This document shows positions 1 to 8,730 of a stretch of DNA of 64,000 bases, piece by piece. The notes under the pieces are model-generated. The model ran no database searches. It saw only the letters and a list, made by a program, of their open reading frames with translations, and was not told where the DNA came from. The position numbers and the translations under genes were made by a program. The stretch comes from Sphingomonas sp. AX6 (GTDB lineage: Bacteria > Pseudomonadota > Alphaproteobacteria > Sphingomonadales > Sphingomonadaceae). Within the stretch, counting starts at the first letter, position 1. Every line of letters begins with the position of its first letter. Where the stretch lies: contig NZ_LR733979.1 in assembly GCF_902506605.1 (NCBI RefSeq), positions 1,499,712 through 1,563,711 on the forward strand, read 5' to 3'.

Positions 1-310
1 TCGCAGCGGCGATTTCGGGGTGGTTATAGCTGCCCAGCGTATCGCCGATGTCGTGCAGCAGCGCGGTGACCACATAGTCCTCGCCGCGCCCATCGCGGTG
101 CGCGCGGGTCGCGGTCTGCAAGCTATGCTCCAGCCGGTCGACCGGAAACCCTCCATAATCGCCGTCGAGCAGTTTCAGATGCGCCAGCACCCGGTCTGCC
201 AGCCCGCGCGAGAATTGCCCGAAATGCCCGCCGATGATCGCCCAGTCTTCCTGAGTGCCATGCTCCATCGCGGTAAAGCCCGCGCGGTCGCCGCCATCCT
301 GATGGTCCAT
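1..310 (-). CDS. HD domain protein (partial, C-terminal end outside window)
   Basis: Visible N-terminal 103 residues of an HD-superfamily metal-dependent phosphohydrolase-like protein. His62 in a helix (LEHSLQTATRAH) and the His86-Asp87 pair in ALLHDIGD are the metal-binding signature. The reading frame runs off the left edge of the window, so no stop is seen. The ATG at 310 follows a clear AAGGAGAGG ribosome site; an overlapping ATG a few bases upstream is out of frame. The family includes proteins linked to phosphonate or carnitine catabolism, but nothing else in the visible part fixes the substrate. Confidence 0.8.
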   Translation of the reverse strand, partial: MDHQDGGDRAGFTAMEHGTQEDWAIIGGHFGQFSRGLADRVLAHLKLLDGDYGGFPVDRLEHSLQTATRAHRDGRGEDYVVTALLHDIGDTLGSYNHPEIAAA

Positions 311-378
311 GCCATCCTCTCCTTCTCGTTCGTGGCGAGTATCCGCCATCGCAACCTCGTCCACCAGGCCCCTCCCGG

Positions 379-499
379 TCGTCCCGAGTAGCCTTCGAGC
401 GAAGTCGAGAAGGCGTATCGAGGGAGGTTCGCCACACGACAGACTGTCTCGATACGAGTTCTCGACAAGCTCGAACCCTACTCGACACCAACGGGTTGG
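379..499. repeat. Intergenic palindromic repeat, family B copy 1
   Basis: Begins with GTCGTCCCGAGTAGCCTTCG, carries AAGTCGAGAAGGCGTATCG, then an inverted half (TCTCGATACG, CTCGACAAGCTCG) and ends CTACTCGACACCAACGGG. The same order of blocks recurs at 2621-2744 and 35522-35697, always between genes. The two halves are complementary, so a long hairpin would form in RNA. It lies between the divergent starts of the HD gene and the histidine kinase. Confidence 0.85.
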
Positions 500-585
500 A
501 GGGACGTTAGGGGCAGGATGACGCCTTTCTATGGCGCTGTCAGCCGATTTGTGGTTGGGAACCGCGCATGGATTGAAGGACGACG

Positions 586-1680
586 ATGCGACCCGGACTG
601 ATCACCCGCCCGTTTTTCGAGGACAAGGCACGCGCCTTCTGGATGCTCCAGGCGATCGGCTGGTCGGGCTATCTCGTCCTGCGCACCGCCTCCAGCGTGT
701 CGAACAATTTCAGCGTCGAGGGGCTGATCGCGGTCACGATCGAGGCGATTACCGGCTATTGCCTGACGATGCTGCTGTCGGCGCTCTACGGCTATTACCG
801 CCGTCTGTCGCGCTGGTCGGGCATTTTCCTGACGATCGCGACGCTGGCCGCCGCGACATTCCTGTTCGCAGTCATCAACGCCTTCGTCTTCTCGCTGATC
901 CGCAACGCCGATCCGGGGATCACGCTCAACCTGCTGCTGGGCACCGTTTTCCTGTGCTTCATGGTGCTGTCGGGCTGGTCGGCGCTCTATTTCGGGATCA
1001 ACTTCTACCTGATCGTCGAGGAACAGATCGACCGGCTGGAAGCGCTGCAAAGCCAGGCGTCGTCGGCGCAACTCGCGATGCTGCGCTATCAGCTCAATCC
1101 GCATTTCCTGTTCAATACGCTCAATTCGATCTCGACGCTGGTGCTGCTCAAGCAGACCGAGCGGGCCAATGCGATGCTCAGCCGGCTGTCGTCCTTCCTT
1201 CGCTACACGCTCGCCAACGAGCCGACCGCCAATGTGACGGTCGCGCAGGAGGTCGAGACGCTGAAACTCTATCTAGAGATCGAAAAGATGCGCTTCGACG
1301 ATCGCCTGCGTCCCCGGTTCGAGGTCGATCCCAGGGTGGAGCGCGCGCGCCTGCCCTCGCTTCTCCTCCAGCCGCTCGTCGAAAACGCGATCAAATACGC
1401 CGTTACTCCGCAGGAGGAAGGCGCCGAAATCGCGGTCGAAGCGCGGCTCGCCGGGGAACGGGTGCACATCACCGTATCGGACACCGGTCCGGGGTTGATC
1501 GGCCAGAAAAAGCGTCCAACCCTTTCAACCGGAGTGGGCCTTACCAATATCAGGGAACGGCTGATGCAGGCTTTCGGGCCTGATCACCGTATCGATACGC
1601 GATCGAACCCTGGGGGTGGTTTCCGCGTTGAGATTGAGATTCCGCTCCAGATTGAAGAGTCGAAACGCGAGGCAGCATGA
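586..1680 (+). CDS. LytS/YehU-type sensor histidine kinase
   Basis: Membrane histidine kinase of the His_kinase (PF06580)/HATPase_c type, 364 residues. Four predicted membrane segments occupy about residues 16-140. The phosphoacceptor block NPHFLFNTLN holds His173. The ATP-binding domain follows, with an N-box (LVENAIKYAV, about 265), DTGPGL near 300 and a GVGLTNIRERL block near 316. There is no periplasmic sensor domain, so the membrane part probably senses the stimulus. Ribosome site GAAGGACG precedes the ATG. The stop overlaps the start of the response regulator gene (ATGA), so the two are translationally coupled and are almost certainly cognate partners. The signal is unknown. Confidence 0.93.
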   Translation: MRPGLITRPFFEDKARAFWMLQAIGWSGYLVLRTASSVSNNFSVEGLIAVTIEAITGYCLTMLLSALYGYYRRLSRWSGIFLTIATLAAATFLFAVINAFVFSLIRNADPGITLNLLLGTVFLCFMVLSGWSALYFGINFYLIVEEQIDRLEALQSQASSAQLAMLRYQLNPHFLFNTLNSISTLVLLKQTERANAMLSRLSSFLRYTLANEPTANVTVAQEVETLKLYLEIEKMRFDDRLRPRFEVDPRVERARLPSLLLQPLVENAIKYAVTPQEEGAEIAVEARLAGERVHITVSDTGPGLIGQKKRPTLSTGVGLTNIRERLMQAFGPDHRIDTRSNPGGGFRVEIEIPLQIEESKREAA

Positions 1681-2483
1681 CCATCCGCACTATTCTCGTC
1701 GATGACGAACCCCTTGCGATCCAGGGACTTGAGCTTCGGCTCGCCGCCCATGAGGACGTAGAGATCATCGACAAATGCTCGAACGGCCGAGAAGCGATCC
1801 GTTCGATCAAGACGCACAAGCCCGACCTGGTTTTCCTGGACATTCAGATGCCCGGATTCGACGGTTTTTCCGTCGTTCAGGGGCTGATGGAGGTCGAACC
1901 GCCACTGTTCGTCTTCGTCACCGCCTATTCCGACCATGCGATTCGCGCGTTCGAGGCGCAAGCCGCCGACTATCTGATGAAGCCGGTGGAGGAATCGCGG
2001 CTCGCCGACACGCTCGACCGCATCCGCCAGCGCATGACCGAAAAGCGCGGCCAAGCCGAAGTGGAGAAACTGAAGGAAGTGCTTGCCGAAGTCGCACCTG
2101 AGACGGCAGGCGACATGGCGGCGGCATCGGGCGACGACCAGCACGCCGCCAATCGCTTCGAAAAGCTCATCAACATCAAGGATCGCGGCCAGATCTTCCG
2201 TGTCGATGTCGATTCGATCGAACGCATCGATGCGGCGGGCGATTACATGTGCATCTATACCGGCGACAACACGCTGATCCTGCGCGAGACGATGAAGGAT
2301 CTCGAAAAACGCCTCGACCCGCGCCGTTTCCAGCGCGTGCATCGCTCCACCATCGTCAATCTCGACCTGGTCAAGCAGGTGAAGCCGCACACCAATGGCG
2401 AATGCTTCCTGGTGCTCGATTCGGGCGCCAGCGTGAAGGTATCGCGCAGTTATCGGGATGTGGTGGCGCGGTTCGTGCACTAA
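1677..2483 (+). CDS. LytTR-family response regulator
   Basis: Response regulator of 268 residues. The N-terminal receiver has the acidic pair at Asp9-Asp10 and the phosphoacceptor Asp55 (FLDIQMPGFDGF), with the conserved Thr near 81 and Lys near 102. The C-terminal LytTR DNA-binding domain spans about 150-268 (VDSIERIDAAGDYMCIY, RVHRSTIVNLD). The start overlaps the kinase stop by four bases. LytTR regulators usually bind short direct repeats upstream of cell-envelope or competence genes; the targets are not visible here. Confidence 0.94.
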   Translation: MTIRTILVDDEPLAIQGLELRLAAHEDVEIIDKCSNGREAIRSIKTHKPDLVFLDIQMPGFDGFSVVQGLMEVEPPLFVFVTAYSDHAIRAFEAQAADYLMKPVEESRLADTLDRIRQRMTEKRGQAEVEKLKEVLAEVAPETAGDMAAASGDDQHAANRFEKLINIKDRGQIFRVDVDSIERIDAAGDYMCIYTGDNTLILRETMKDLEKRLDPRRFQRVHRSTIVNLDLVKQVKPHTNGECFLVLDSGASVKVSRSYRDVVARFVH

Positions 2484-2503
2484 CACGATCCCGCCATCAC
2501 AAT

Positions 2504-2586
2504 CGTCATGCCAGCGAAAGCTGGCATCTCAAGCCGCAAGCGCGCGCAATGCGACACGAGGCCCCAGCCTTCGCTGGGGCGACGAA
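2504..2586. repeat. Intergenic palindromic repeat, family A copy 1
   Basis: CGTCATGCCAGCGAAAGCTGGCATCTC on the left and CCCCAGCCTTCGCTGGGGCG on the right, each a small palindrome. It belongs to the family with core GTCATCCCAGCGAAAGCTGGGAT seen best at 40527-40612 and 61077-61163. This copy is diverged. It sits just after the response regulator stop and could act as a transcript end. Confidence 0.75.
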
Positions 2587-2620
2587 TTGAGGCATGGGTG
2601 GTTTCTCTCCCTTCCCTCCC

Positions 2621-2744
2621 CGTTCGTCCCGAGTAGCCTTCGAGCTTGTCGAGAAGACGTATCGAGGGAGGCCACCCCCCTGAACCCCTGTCTCGATACG
2701 GGCTCTCGACTTCGCTCGATCCCTACTCGACACCAACGGTTGGG
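2621..2744. repeat. Intergenic palindromic repeat, family B copy 2
   Basis: CGTTCGTCCCGAGTAGCCTTCGAGC..., GTATCGAGGGAGG, CTCGATACGGGCTCTCGAC, and CTCGACACCAACGG: the same block order as 379-499. With family A copy 1 this accounts for most of the 407-base gap 2484-2890 between the response regulator and rplY. The remaining part up to 2890 holds the rplY leader, in which no hexamer promoter is obvious. Confidence 0.85.
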
Positions 2745-2890
2745 GTATGGGGATAAGCAACGCCCCACCCTTGCCCCCGCCCCCCCGATCCCCTATAGGC
2801 GCGCGCTTGTCGTGTCCGGGTCATCCCTGGAGGCTGGGCGCGGCAGTGAACGATTGAAATCTTTTCAAGCGCAATTTCGGAGCAACGACA

Positions 2891-3580
2891 ATGAGCGAAC
2901 AGCTTAAACTGTCGGCCGAGACGCGCGAGCGGGTTGGCAAGGGAGCCTCCCGCGCGCTTCGTCGTGATGGCCGCGTCCCCGCCGTAATCTACGGCAACAA
3001 GCAGGAACCCGTCAGTATCCATCTCGAAGAGAAGGCGCTGATGAAGGCATTGATGACCGGTCACTTCATGAACTCGGTCGTCATGATCGACGGCGCGGCG
3101 AAATCCGCGATCCGCACCCTGCCCAAGGACGTGACCTTCGACGTTGTCACCGACCGCCCGGTCCATGTCGATTTCCTGCGCATTTCCGAACATGCCAAGG
3201 TCACCGTCGCGGTGCCCGTGGTGTTCACCAATGAAGACGCAGCCCCCGGCATCAAGAAGGGTGGCGTTCTGAACGTCGTCCGTCACGAGCTGGAACTGGT
3301 GTGCGATGCGTCGGACATCCCCGAGCAGATCGAAGTCGATCTGACCGGTCACGAAGTCGGCGATTCGATCCACATTTCGGCTGTCACCCTGCCCAAGGGC
3401 GTCGAATCGGCGATCACCGACCGCGATTTCACCATCGCAACCCTGGTCGCGCCGTCGGCGATGAAGAGCCAGGAAGGCGACACGACCGAGGAAGCTCCGG
3501 CTGCCGACGAAGTGCCCGCGACCGCTCAGTCGGACGAGGAAGCTTCGGCAGACGCGGGCGAGGAAGCCAAGGGCGAATAA
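2891..3580 (+). CDS. rplY: 50S ribosomal protein L25/general stress protein Ctc
   Basis: L25/TL5/Ctc protein of 229 residues that binds 5S rRNA in the large subunit. The N-terminal L25 beta-barrel (about 5-95, with [20 protein letters not shown]-like start) is followed by the TL5 C-terminal domain (about 100-185). The last 35-40 residues are an acidic Glu/Ala-rich tail, common in alphaproteobacterial L25. The ATG follows GGAGCAACGAC. It is followed by a terminator and then pth, a pairing (rplY-pth-ychF) found in many bacteria; here two more genes lie between pth and ychF. Confidence 0.95.
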   Translation: MSEQLKLSAETRERVGKGASRALRRDGRVPAVIYGNKQEPVSIHLEEKALMKALMTGHFMNSVVMIDGAAKSAIRTLPKDVTFDVVTDRPVHVDFLRISEHAKVTVAVPVVFTNEDAAPGIKKGGVLNVVRHELELVCDASDIPEQIEVDLTGHEVGDSIHISAVTLPKGVESAITDRDFTIATLVAPSAMKSQEGDTTEEAPAADEVPATAQSDEEASADAGEEAKGE

Positions 3581-3611
3581 CGCGCTCGGCTATCGTCCCG
3601 GCGATATCGAA

Positions 3612-3652
3612 AGGGGGTCGGAGCCACACGCTTCGGCCCCTTTTTTATTCGC
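3612..3652 (+). terminator. Rho-independent terminator after rplY
   Basis: AAAGGGGGTCGGAG, a short loop, CTTCGGCCCC and then TTTTTT, 30 bases after the rplY stop. The stem has one bulge and G-U pairs but a strong U-tract. Confidence 0.8.
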
Positions 3653-3661
3653 CACCCCAAC

Positions 3662-3738
3662 CCGTTTGTTTCGAGCGAAGTCGAGAAACGCGATCCGGAC
3701 GCTTGCGTGCGTTTCTCGACTTCGCTCGAAACAAACGG
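3662..3738. repeat. Perfect 29-bp inverted repeat (family C copy 1)
   Basis: The 29 bases at 3662-3690 (starting CCGTTTGTTTCGAGCGAAG) are the exact reverse complement of 3710-3738, with a 19-base loop. It lies between rplY and pth. A weaker relative is at 51865-51942. Confidence 0.95.
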
Positions 3739-3781
3739 CTAGGGGATGGGATTATCTCAGCCCGTCACGGAGAACGAACCG

Positions 3782-4351
3782 ATGCAACTCTGGGTAGGCC
3801 TGGGCAATCCCGGTCCCGAACATGCGATGCAGCGGCACAATGTCGGCTTCATGGCGCTCGACGCGATCGCGGCGGTCCACAACTTCTCCCCCCCGCGCAA
3901 ACAATTTCAGGGCTGGACCCAGGAGGGGCGGCTGGGCGACGACAAGATCATCCTGCTTAAACCCGCCACCTATATGAACAAGTCGGGCCAGTCGGTGGGG
4001 GAAGCGATGCGCTTCTACAAACTGACCCCCGCCGACGTCACCGCGTTCCACGACGAACTCGACCTCATCCCCATGAAGCTGAAGGTGAAACAAGGCGGCG
4101 GCACTGCCGGGCATAACGGCCTGCGCTCCATGGACCAGCATATCGGCCCCGATTTCCGCCGCGTTCGCATCGGCATCGGCCATCCGGGGCACAAGGACCG
4201 GGTAACGGGCTATGTGCTCGGCAATTACCACAAGACCGAAATCGACGCCCTCTCCGACCTGCTGGGCGCGATCGCGGGCGAAGCCGACTGGCTGGCCAAA
4301 GGCGACGACGTGCGGTTCATGAACGACGTGGCGATGCGGCTGCAGGATTGA
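3782..4351 (+). CDS. pth: Peptidyl-tRNA hydrolase
   Basis: Cytosolic esterase that releases tRNA from prematurely dropped peptidyl-tRNA. 189 residues, the usual length. Asn9 (GLGNPG), catalytic His19 (MQRHNVGF) and the FHDELDL block with the catalytic Asp are present, as is the GGGTAGHNGLRS loop. The ATG at 3782 is chosen over an upstream in-frame GTG/ATG region because MQLWVGLGNPG is the family N-terminus and GGAGAACGAACC precedes it. It follows rplY after an intervening palindromic repeat. Confidence 0.96.
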   Translation: MQLWVGLGNPGPEHAMQRHNVGFMALDAIAAVHNFSPPRKQFQGWTQEGRLGDDKIILLKPATYMNKSGQSVGEAMRFYKLTPADVTAFHDELDLIPMKLKVKQGGGTAGHNGLRSMDQHIGPDFRRVRIGIGHPGHKDRVTGYVLGNYHKTEIDALSDLLGAIAGEADWLAKGDDVRFMNDVAMRLQD

Positions 4352-4389
4352 GCCGAACTCGGAGGCTGGCAGGCTCTCATTCCCGTGCT

Positions 4390-4869
4390 ATGCAAAAGCG
4401 CATGAGCAGGACCGGAATGGCAATTTTGGCGCTGGTTGTAGCGGGAATGATTGCACCTGCCGCAAATGCTTGCCGGGTGGTCCGCTCCCCCGAACAGCGT
4501 ATCTCGGACATTTACATCAGTCAGCCCGACATTCGGATAGCGCAAGTCAGCATCATTGAGGCGCGCCATTTGTCCAATGATATGGTCCGAGAGGTCAACC
4601 GTGTCTTTCCAGATAGCCTCATGCCTTGGCGAGCCACAGCGTCAGTTTCAGAGCTAATTGTTGGCGATGAGTCGCCAGAATTGCTGATTTTTGATCGTGG
4701 CTGGGGAAGCCCGGCCTGCGACGATGGCACGAAGAAGCCCGATCCAGGCGATAAGTGGGTCGTCTATTTCGTTTCCGCTCATTCGATCGCAGAAGCCGAT
4801 GTCATAGAAAGCTACCCGCTCAGCGTCGCTCGTCGCGCTGATCGTCGGTTGGCTGAAAAGCTACGTTGA
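4390..4869 (+). CDS. Predicted exported protein of unknown function, low GC
   Basis: About 159 residues from ATG 4390 (or 155 from ATG 4402). An n-region MQKRMSRTG, a hydrophobic core (MAILALVVAGMIAPA) and an ANA-C cleavage area make a standard signal peptide. The mature part has two Cys (near the N-terminus and in SPACDDG), which could form a disulfide. No known domain was recognised. The base composition is clearly more AT-rich than its neighbours (for example the stretch around 4640-4700), which suggests acquisition. There is no good ribosome site, so the start is uncertain; a TTG at 4348 overlapping the pth stop is less likely. Confidence 0.7.
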   Translation: MQKRMSRTGMAILALVVAGMIAPAANACRVVRSPEQRISDIYISQPDIRIAQVSIIEARHLSNDMVREVNRVFPDSLMPWRATASVSELIVGDESPELLIFDRGWGSPACDDGTKKPDPGDKWVVYFVSAHSIAEADVIESYPLSVARRADRRLAEKLR

Positions 4870-4924
4870 AAGCAGACGCCCCAATCGCTCGACACACTCG
4901 CGCCCCTCTGCAAATACCGTACCC

Positions 4925-5530
4925 ATGCCCACCCGCAGCCTATTCGCCACCCGCTTTTACGAAGCCCCGCTCTCCGACGCCGACCTGATCGACGAACTCG
5001 ACGACGCCATCCGCGAACTCTCGCAAGACGATCGCGCCGGGCGTGCATGGTCGAAAGATCACGGCTATCGCGGCTATACCAGCTATGCCTCGCTCGACGA
5101 TCTCCCCACCCGCGATCCGCGGTTCGGCGACCTCAAACGCCATCTCGACCGCCATGTCGCCGCCTTTGCGAAGGAATGCGCGTTCGATCTCGGCGGTAAG
5201 CGGCTGAAGCTCGACAGCCTGTGGGTCAACCTCCTCAAACCCGGCGGCACCCATTCGGGGCATATCCACCCACACAGCGTCGTCTCCGGCACGCTCTACA
5301 TCGCGGTCCCACCGGGATCCGGTGCGCTGAAACTGGAAGACCCGCGCCTGCCGATGCTGATGGCCGCACCGACGCGCCTGCCCGACGCGCCGCCGGACCT
5401 GGCCCCTTTCGTCTATGCCGAACCGGTCGAGGGCACGATCTTCCTCTGGGAAAGCTGGCTGCGTCACGAAGTCATGCCCAACGCCGCCAAATCCGAACGG
5501 TTGAGCATCAGCTTCAACTACCGGATGTAA
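4925..5530 (+). CDS. Putative 2OG-Fe(II) oxygenase (TIGR02466 family)
   Basis: 201 residues. The double-stranded beta-helix core shows a His-rich ligand area THSGHIHPHS (residues 109-118), a distal His181 (WLRHEVMP) and ERLSISFNY at 191-199, where an Arg/Ser pair would bind 2-oxoglutarate. The length and the GTLYIAVPPGSG block match the TIGR02466 group, predicted non-heme iron dioxygenases of unknown substrate. It stands alone between a low-GC gene and ychF. The enzyme class is an inference from motifs; the substrate is unknown. Confidence 0.85.
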   Translation: MPTRSLFATRFYEAPLSDADLIDELDDAIRELSQDDRAGRAWSKDHGYRGYTSYASLDDLPTRDPRFGDLKRHLDRHVAAFAKECAFDLGGKRLKLDSLWVNLLKPGGTHSGHIHPHSVVSGTLYIAVPPGSGALKLEDPRLPMLMAAPTRLPDAPPDLAPFVYAEPVEGTIFLWESWLRHEVMPNAAKSERLSISFNYRM

Positions 5531-5609
5531 TGCCCGCAGCCTTGGCAAGACCGCCCAAGCCGCCTAGGGGAGCGGGTCTTCCCAATCCCCAAGCATTCAG
5601 GACACCCAG

Positions 5610-6710
5610 ATGGGCTTTCGCTGCGGCATCGTCGGCCTTCCCAATGTCGGCAAATCGACGCTCTTCAACGCGCTGACGCAGACCGCGGCGGCGCAGGCGG
5701 CGAATTATCCGTTCTGCACGATCGAGCCCAATGTCGGAAACGTCGCGGTCCCCGATCCGCGCCTGTACAAGCTGGCCGAAATCGCCGGTTCGGCCAAGAT
5801 CATAGAGACGCAGCTTGGGTTTGTTGACATCGCGGGCCTCGTTCGCGGTGCGTCGAAGGGCGAAGGGTTGGGCAACCAGTTCCTGGGCAACATCCGCGAA
5901 GTCGACGCAGTCGTCCACGTCCTGCGCTGTTTTGAAAATGACGACATCCAGCATGTCGATAACAAGGTCGATCCGATCGCGGATGCGGAGACGGTCGAGA
6001 CCGAGCTGATGCTCTCCGATCTCGAAAGCCTCGAAAAACGTGTCCCCAACCTGATCAAGAAGGGTCAGCAGGGCGACAAGGAAGCCAAGGTCGCCGCCAG
6101 CGTGTTGGGCCAGGCGCTCGACCTGTTGCGCGAAGGCAAGCCTGCCCGTCTGACCGAGCCAAAGGATGCCGAGGAAGCCCGGCTGTTCGCGCAGGCGCAA
6201 CTGCTGACCGCCAAGCCCGTCCTCTACGTCTGCAACGTCAACGAAGAAGATGCCGCGAACGGCAACGAATTGTCCGCGCGCGTCTTTGCAAAGGCCAAGG
6301 CAGAGGGTGCCGAGGCCGTCGTCGTCTCCGCCGCGATCGAATCCGAAATCGCGACCATGCCGGCGGAAGACCGCGCCGAATTTCTCGCCGAACTGGGGCT
6401 GGAGGAAACCGGCCTCGCCCGCGTGATCCGCGCCGGATACAGCCTGCTCCATCTGCTGACCTTCTTCACTGTCGGCCCCAAGGAAGCGCGCGCCTGGACG
6501 GTCGAGGTCGGATCGAAAGCCCCGCAGGCGGCTGGCGAAATCCACACCGATTTCGAACGCGGCTTCATCCGCGCGGAAACCATCGCCTATGACGATTACG
6601 TGTCGCTGGGTGGGGAAAGTCCGGCGCGCGATGCGGGCAAGCTGCGCCAAGAAGGCAAGGAATATGTGGTGGCGGACGGCGACGTCCTCCACTTCAAATT
6701 CAACGTCTGA
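5610..6710 (+). CDS. ychF: Redox-regulated ATPase YchF (Obg-like)
   Basis: Obg-family P-loop ATPase of 366 residues that associates with ribosomes and affects translation and oxidative stress responses. P-loop GLPNVGKST at about 8-16, the switch/G3 region VDIAGLVRGASKGEGLGNQF near 70, a coiled insertion (about 130-200) and a C-terminal TGS domain (LLTFFTVGPKEARAWTV to the end). The unusual NVNE in place of NKxD is the feature that makes the family prefer ATP. It converges on the lipoprotein gene with only three bases between stops. Confidence 0.96.
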   Translation: MGFRCGIVGLPNVGKSTLFNALTQTAAAQAANYPFCTIEPNVGNVAVPDPRLYKLAEIAGSAKIIETQLGFVDIAGLVRGASKGEGLGNQFLGNIREVDAVVHVLRCFENDDIQHVDNKVDPIADAETVETELMLSDLESLEKRVPNLIKKGQQGDKEAKVAASVLGQALDLLREGKPARLTEPKDAEEARLFAQAQLLTAKPVLYVCNVNEEDAANGNELSARVFAKAKAEGAEAVVVSAAIESEIATMPAEDRAEFLAELGLEETGLARVIRAGYSLLHLLTFFTVGPKEARAWTVEVGSKAPQAAGEIHTDFERGFIRAETIAYDDYVSLGGESPARDAGKLRQEGKEYVVADGDVLHFKFNV

Positions 6711-6713
6711 ACG

Positions 6714-7226
6714 TCACGCCCCGCAACTGAGCAAGCCGTCCTCGAACCGCTGGGTGGTCCCGCGTTCGACCGCAAAGGTCATCGTCGCGGGCCATTCCGC
6801 GTTTTCGTACTCGGTAAGGGTGGGATCGCCCTGCCCCCCGTCGATCGTGACGACATATTGCCCGCCGCGATAGATACTGCGCGCGTCGTAGCGCAACGCC
6901 GGCGACTGCGGATCGGGAAGCAACCGCACATAAGCCCCGTCGATCTTCACCACGCCGCTTTCCGAATTGATGACGAGCAGATTGTCCGCATCCGCCTCGG
7001 CACGAAACAGGCACCCCGCGCCCAGCATATTCGCGCTGTCGAAATCGGGGAACGCCATCGTCTGTAGGACCGGCGCAGCCGACACCGGTTCGCGATCCGG
7101 TTCCGGCGTGGGCGCGGTGACCGGTACGCCGTTATCGGCAAGCGCAATCTCAGACGCGTTCCCATCCTCCATCGAACAGGCAGCGAGCAATACGGGAAGC
7201 GCGACCAGCGCGGAGAAGCGAACCAT
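6714..7226 (-). CDS. Predicted lipoprotein of unknown function
   Basis: 170 residues. The N-terminus MVRFSALVALPVLLAAC is a lipoprotein signal with Cys17 as the modified residue, followed by an acidic and Pro/Thr-rich linker. The remaining ~120 residues (LLVINSESGVVKIDGAYVRL, YVVTIDGGQGDPTLTEYENAEWPATMTF) look like a beta-rich domain; no family was recognised. ATG 7226 was chosen because the signal peptide begins there; the open frame continues upstream without coding character. Confidence 0.78.
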   Translation of the reverse strand: MVRFSALVALPVLLAACSMEDGNASEIALADNGVPVTAPTPEPDREPVSAAPVLQTMAFPDFDSANMLGAGCLFRAEADADNLLVINSESGVVKIDGAYVRLLPDPQSPALRYDARSIYRGGQYVVTIDGGQGDPTLTEYENAEWPATMTFAVERGTTQRFEDGLLSCGA

Positions 7227-7296
7227 CGCATCCCAACCCGCGATCGCATGGCCCGGTTCCGCTAAACCCTGTGAACCGCACCCAGCCTCGATACTC

Positions 7297-7394
7297 CCGT
7301 CACCCCGGCCGTAGTGCCGGGGTCCACCGCGCCGCGAATTTCCACATGTGATGCGCGCAGCCCGGTGGATGCCGGGACTAGCCCGGCATGACGG
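7297..7394. repeat. Intergenic palindromic repeat, family A-like copy 2
   Basis: CCCGTCACCCCGGC..GTGCCGGGGTCCACC on the left and GGTGGATGCCGGGACTAGCCCGGCATGACGG on the right. The outer CCGTCA/TGACGG ends and the inner GTCCACC/GGTGGA arms are complementary. It is the variant of family A with a CCCGGC core. It fills most of the 245-base gap between the divergent lipoprotein and phosphodiesterase genes. Confidence 0.8.
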
Positions 7395-7471
7395 TGAAGA
7401 ACTTGGCAATGGACAGGTCAAACAAGCCTTTGCCTTCCCACTGTCATCTTTCGATGCCAGGGGTGCGCGTC

Positions 7472-8725
7472 ATGCGTAACATCCTCTCATCCGCGCTGCT
7501 TGCGGGCACCGCCACGCTCCTCTCCGCCTGCGCAACACCGCTGGCCGGTCCCGCCGTCGGACTGCCTGCCGACCGCGCCTTGCCGCGCGCCGCCACCGAT
7601 GCGCGCGCGCCGGTCACCCTCCTCATTTCGATCGACGGGATGCACCCCGATTATCTGACCCGTGGGGTCACCCCCAACCTGTCGCGGCTTGCGCGCGAGG
7701 GCGTCTCCGCATCGCTCCGCCCCGCTTGGCCGACCAAGACCTTTCCCAACCATTATTCGATCGTCACCGGCCTAGTACCCGATCGCCACGGCATCGTCGG
7801 CAATCGCTTCATCGATCCCGATTTCCCGGAAGAAATCTTCACCCTGCCCCGGCTTGAGCCGCATTGGTGGGACGAGGCCGAACCGATCTGGGTGACCGCG
7901 GAAAAAGCGGGCATCCGCACTGCGACGATGTTCTGGCCGGGGTCCAATTCGAAGGTGCGTGGCACCTACCCCTCCGACTGGCAACAATTCAATCAGGAGG
8001 TGTCCGAGCGCCAGCGCGTCGATGCGGTGATCGACTGGCTGCGACGTCCGGCCGACACGCGACCCAAATTCGTAACGCTCTATTTCGACACGGTGGACAC
8101 CGCCGGGCACCGCCACGGTCCGGACGCTGCGGAGACGAACGCCGCCATCGCCAATGCGGACGCACTGATCGGGCGGCTGCTGCGCGAACTCGAAGGACTG
8201 GGCCAACCCGCCAATCTGGTCATCACCGCCGACCACGGCATGGCCGCGACCAGCGCGTCGCGCGTGATCCCGCTTCAAACCGTCGCCGACCCGTCGCTCT
8301 ACCGCGTGATCGAGGGCGGGCCATACGCCGCGCTGGAGCCGACGCCGGGCAATGAAGCGAAACTTGCCGCCGCATTGCTCCGCCCGCACGCCAACATGGA
8401 ATGCTGGGCACGGGGCCAGATGCCTGCCCGTTTCCAATATGGCCGCAATCCGCGCACGCCTGCGTTCGTCTGCCTGGCTGACAGCGGCTGGACAGTGACC
8501 GACCGTCCGGTCGATCCCGATTATGGCGGTGGTGCGCACGGATACGACAATCTCGATCCGGCGATGCTCGCCGCTTTCGTGGCGCACGGCCCCGCCTTTG
8601 CGCGCGGCAGGACGCTGCCGACCGGCGACAATGTCGATGTCTATCCGCTGTTGCGCCGCCTGATCGGCTTGCCAGCCGCCACCGACATCGACGGCGATAA
8701 CGATCTGATCGTTGCTTTGGATTGA
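7472..8725 (+). CDS. Ectonucleotide pyrophosphatase/phosphodiesterase-type lipoprotein
   Basis: 417 residues in the alkaline phosphatase superfamily (type I phosphodiesterase/NPP, PF01663). A lipoprotein signal ends at Cys20 (LLSAC). Metal ligand Asp55 (LISIDGMHPDY) and the nucleophile Thr90 (TKTFPNHYS) are in place, as are FDTVDTAGHRHGP and TADHGM for the second metal site and a C-terminal GAHGYDN His. It would hydrolyse phosphodiester or pyrophosphate bonds outside the inner membrane, probably for phosphate or nucleotide salvage. ATG 7472 is chosen for the signal peptide and the AGGGG before it. Confidence 0.92.
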   Translation: MRNILSSALLAGTATLLSACATPLAGPAVGLPADRALPRAATDARAPVTLLISIDGMHPDYLTRGVTPNLSRLAREGVSASLRPAWPTKTFPNHYSIVTGLVPDRHGIVGNRFIDPDFPEEIFTLPRLEPHWWDEAEPIWVTAEKAGIRTATMFWPGSNSKVRGTYPSDWQQFNQEVSERQRVDAVIDWLRRPADTRPKFVTLYFDTVDTAGHRHGPDAAETNAAIANADALIGRLLRELEGLGQPANLVITADHGMAATSASRVIPLQTVADPSLYRVIEGGPYAALEPTPGNEAKLAAALLRPHANMECWARGQMPARFQYGRNPRTPAFVCLADSGWTVTDRPVDPDYGGGAHGYDNLDPAMLAAFVAHGPAFARGRTLPTGDNVDVYPLLRRLIGLPAATDIDGDNDLIVALD

Positions 8726-8730
8726 CGACC

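Noticed and set aside
379-2744. Repeated palindromes as a CRISPR array.
   Set aside because: Copies are far apart, not regularly spaced, have no unique spacers and no cas genes are present.
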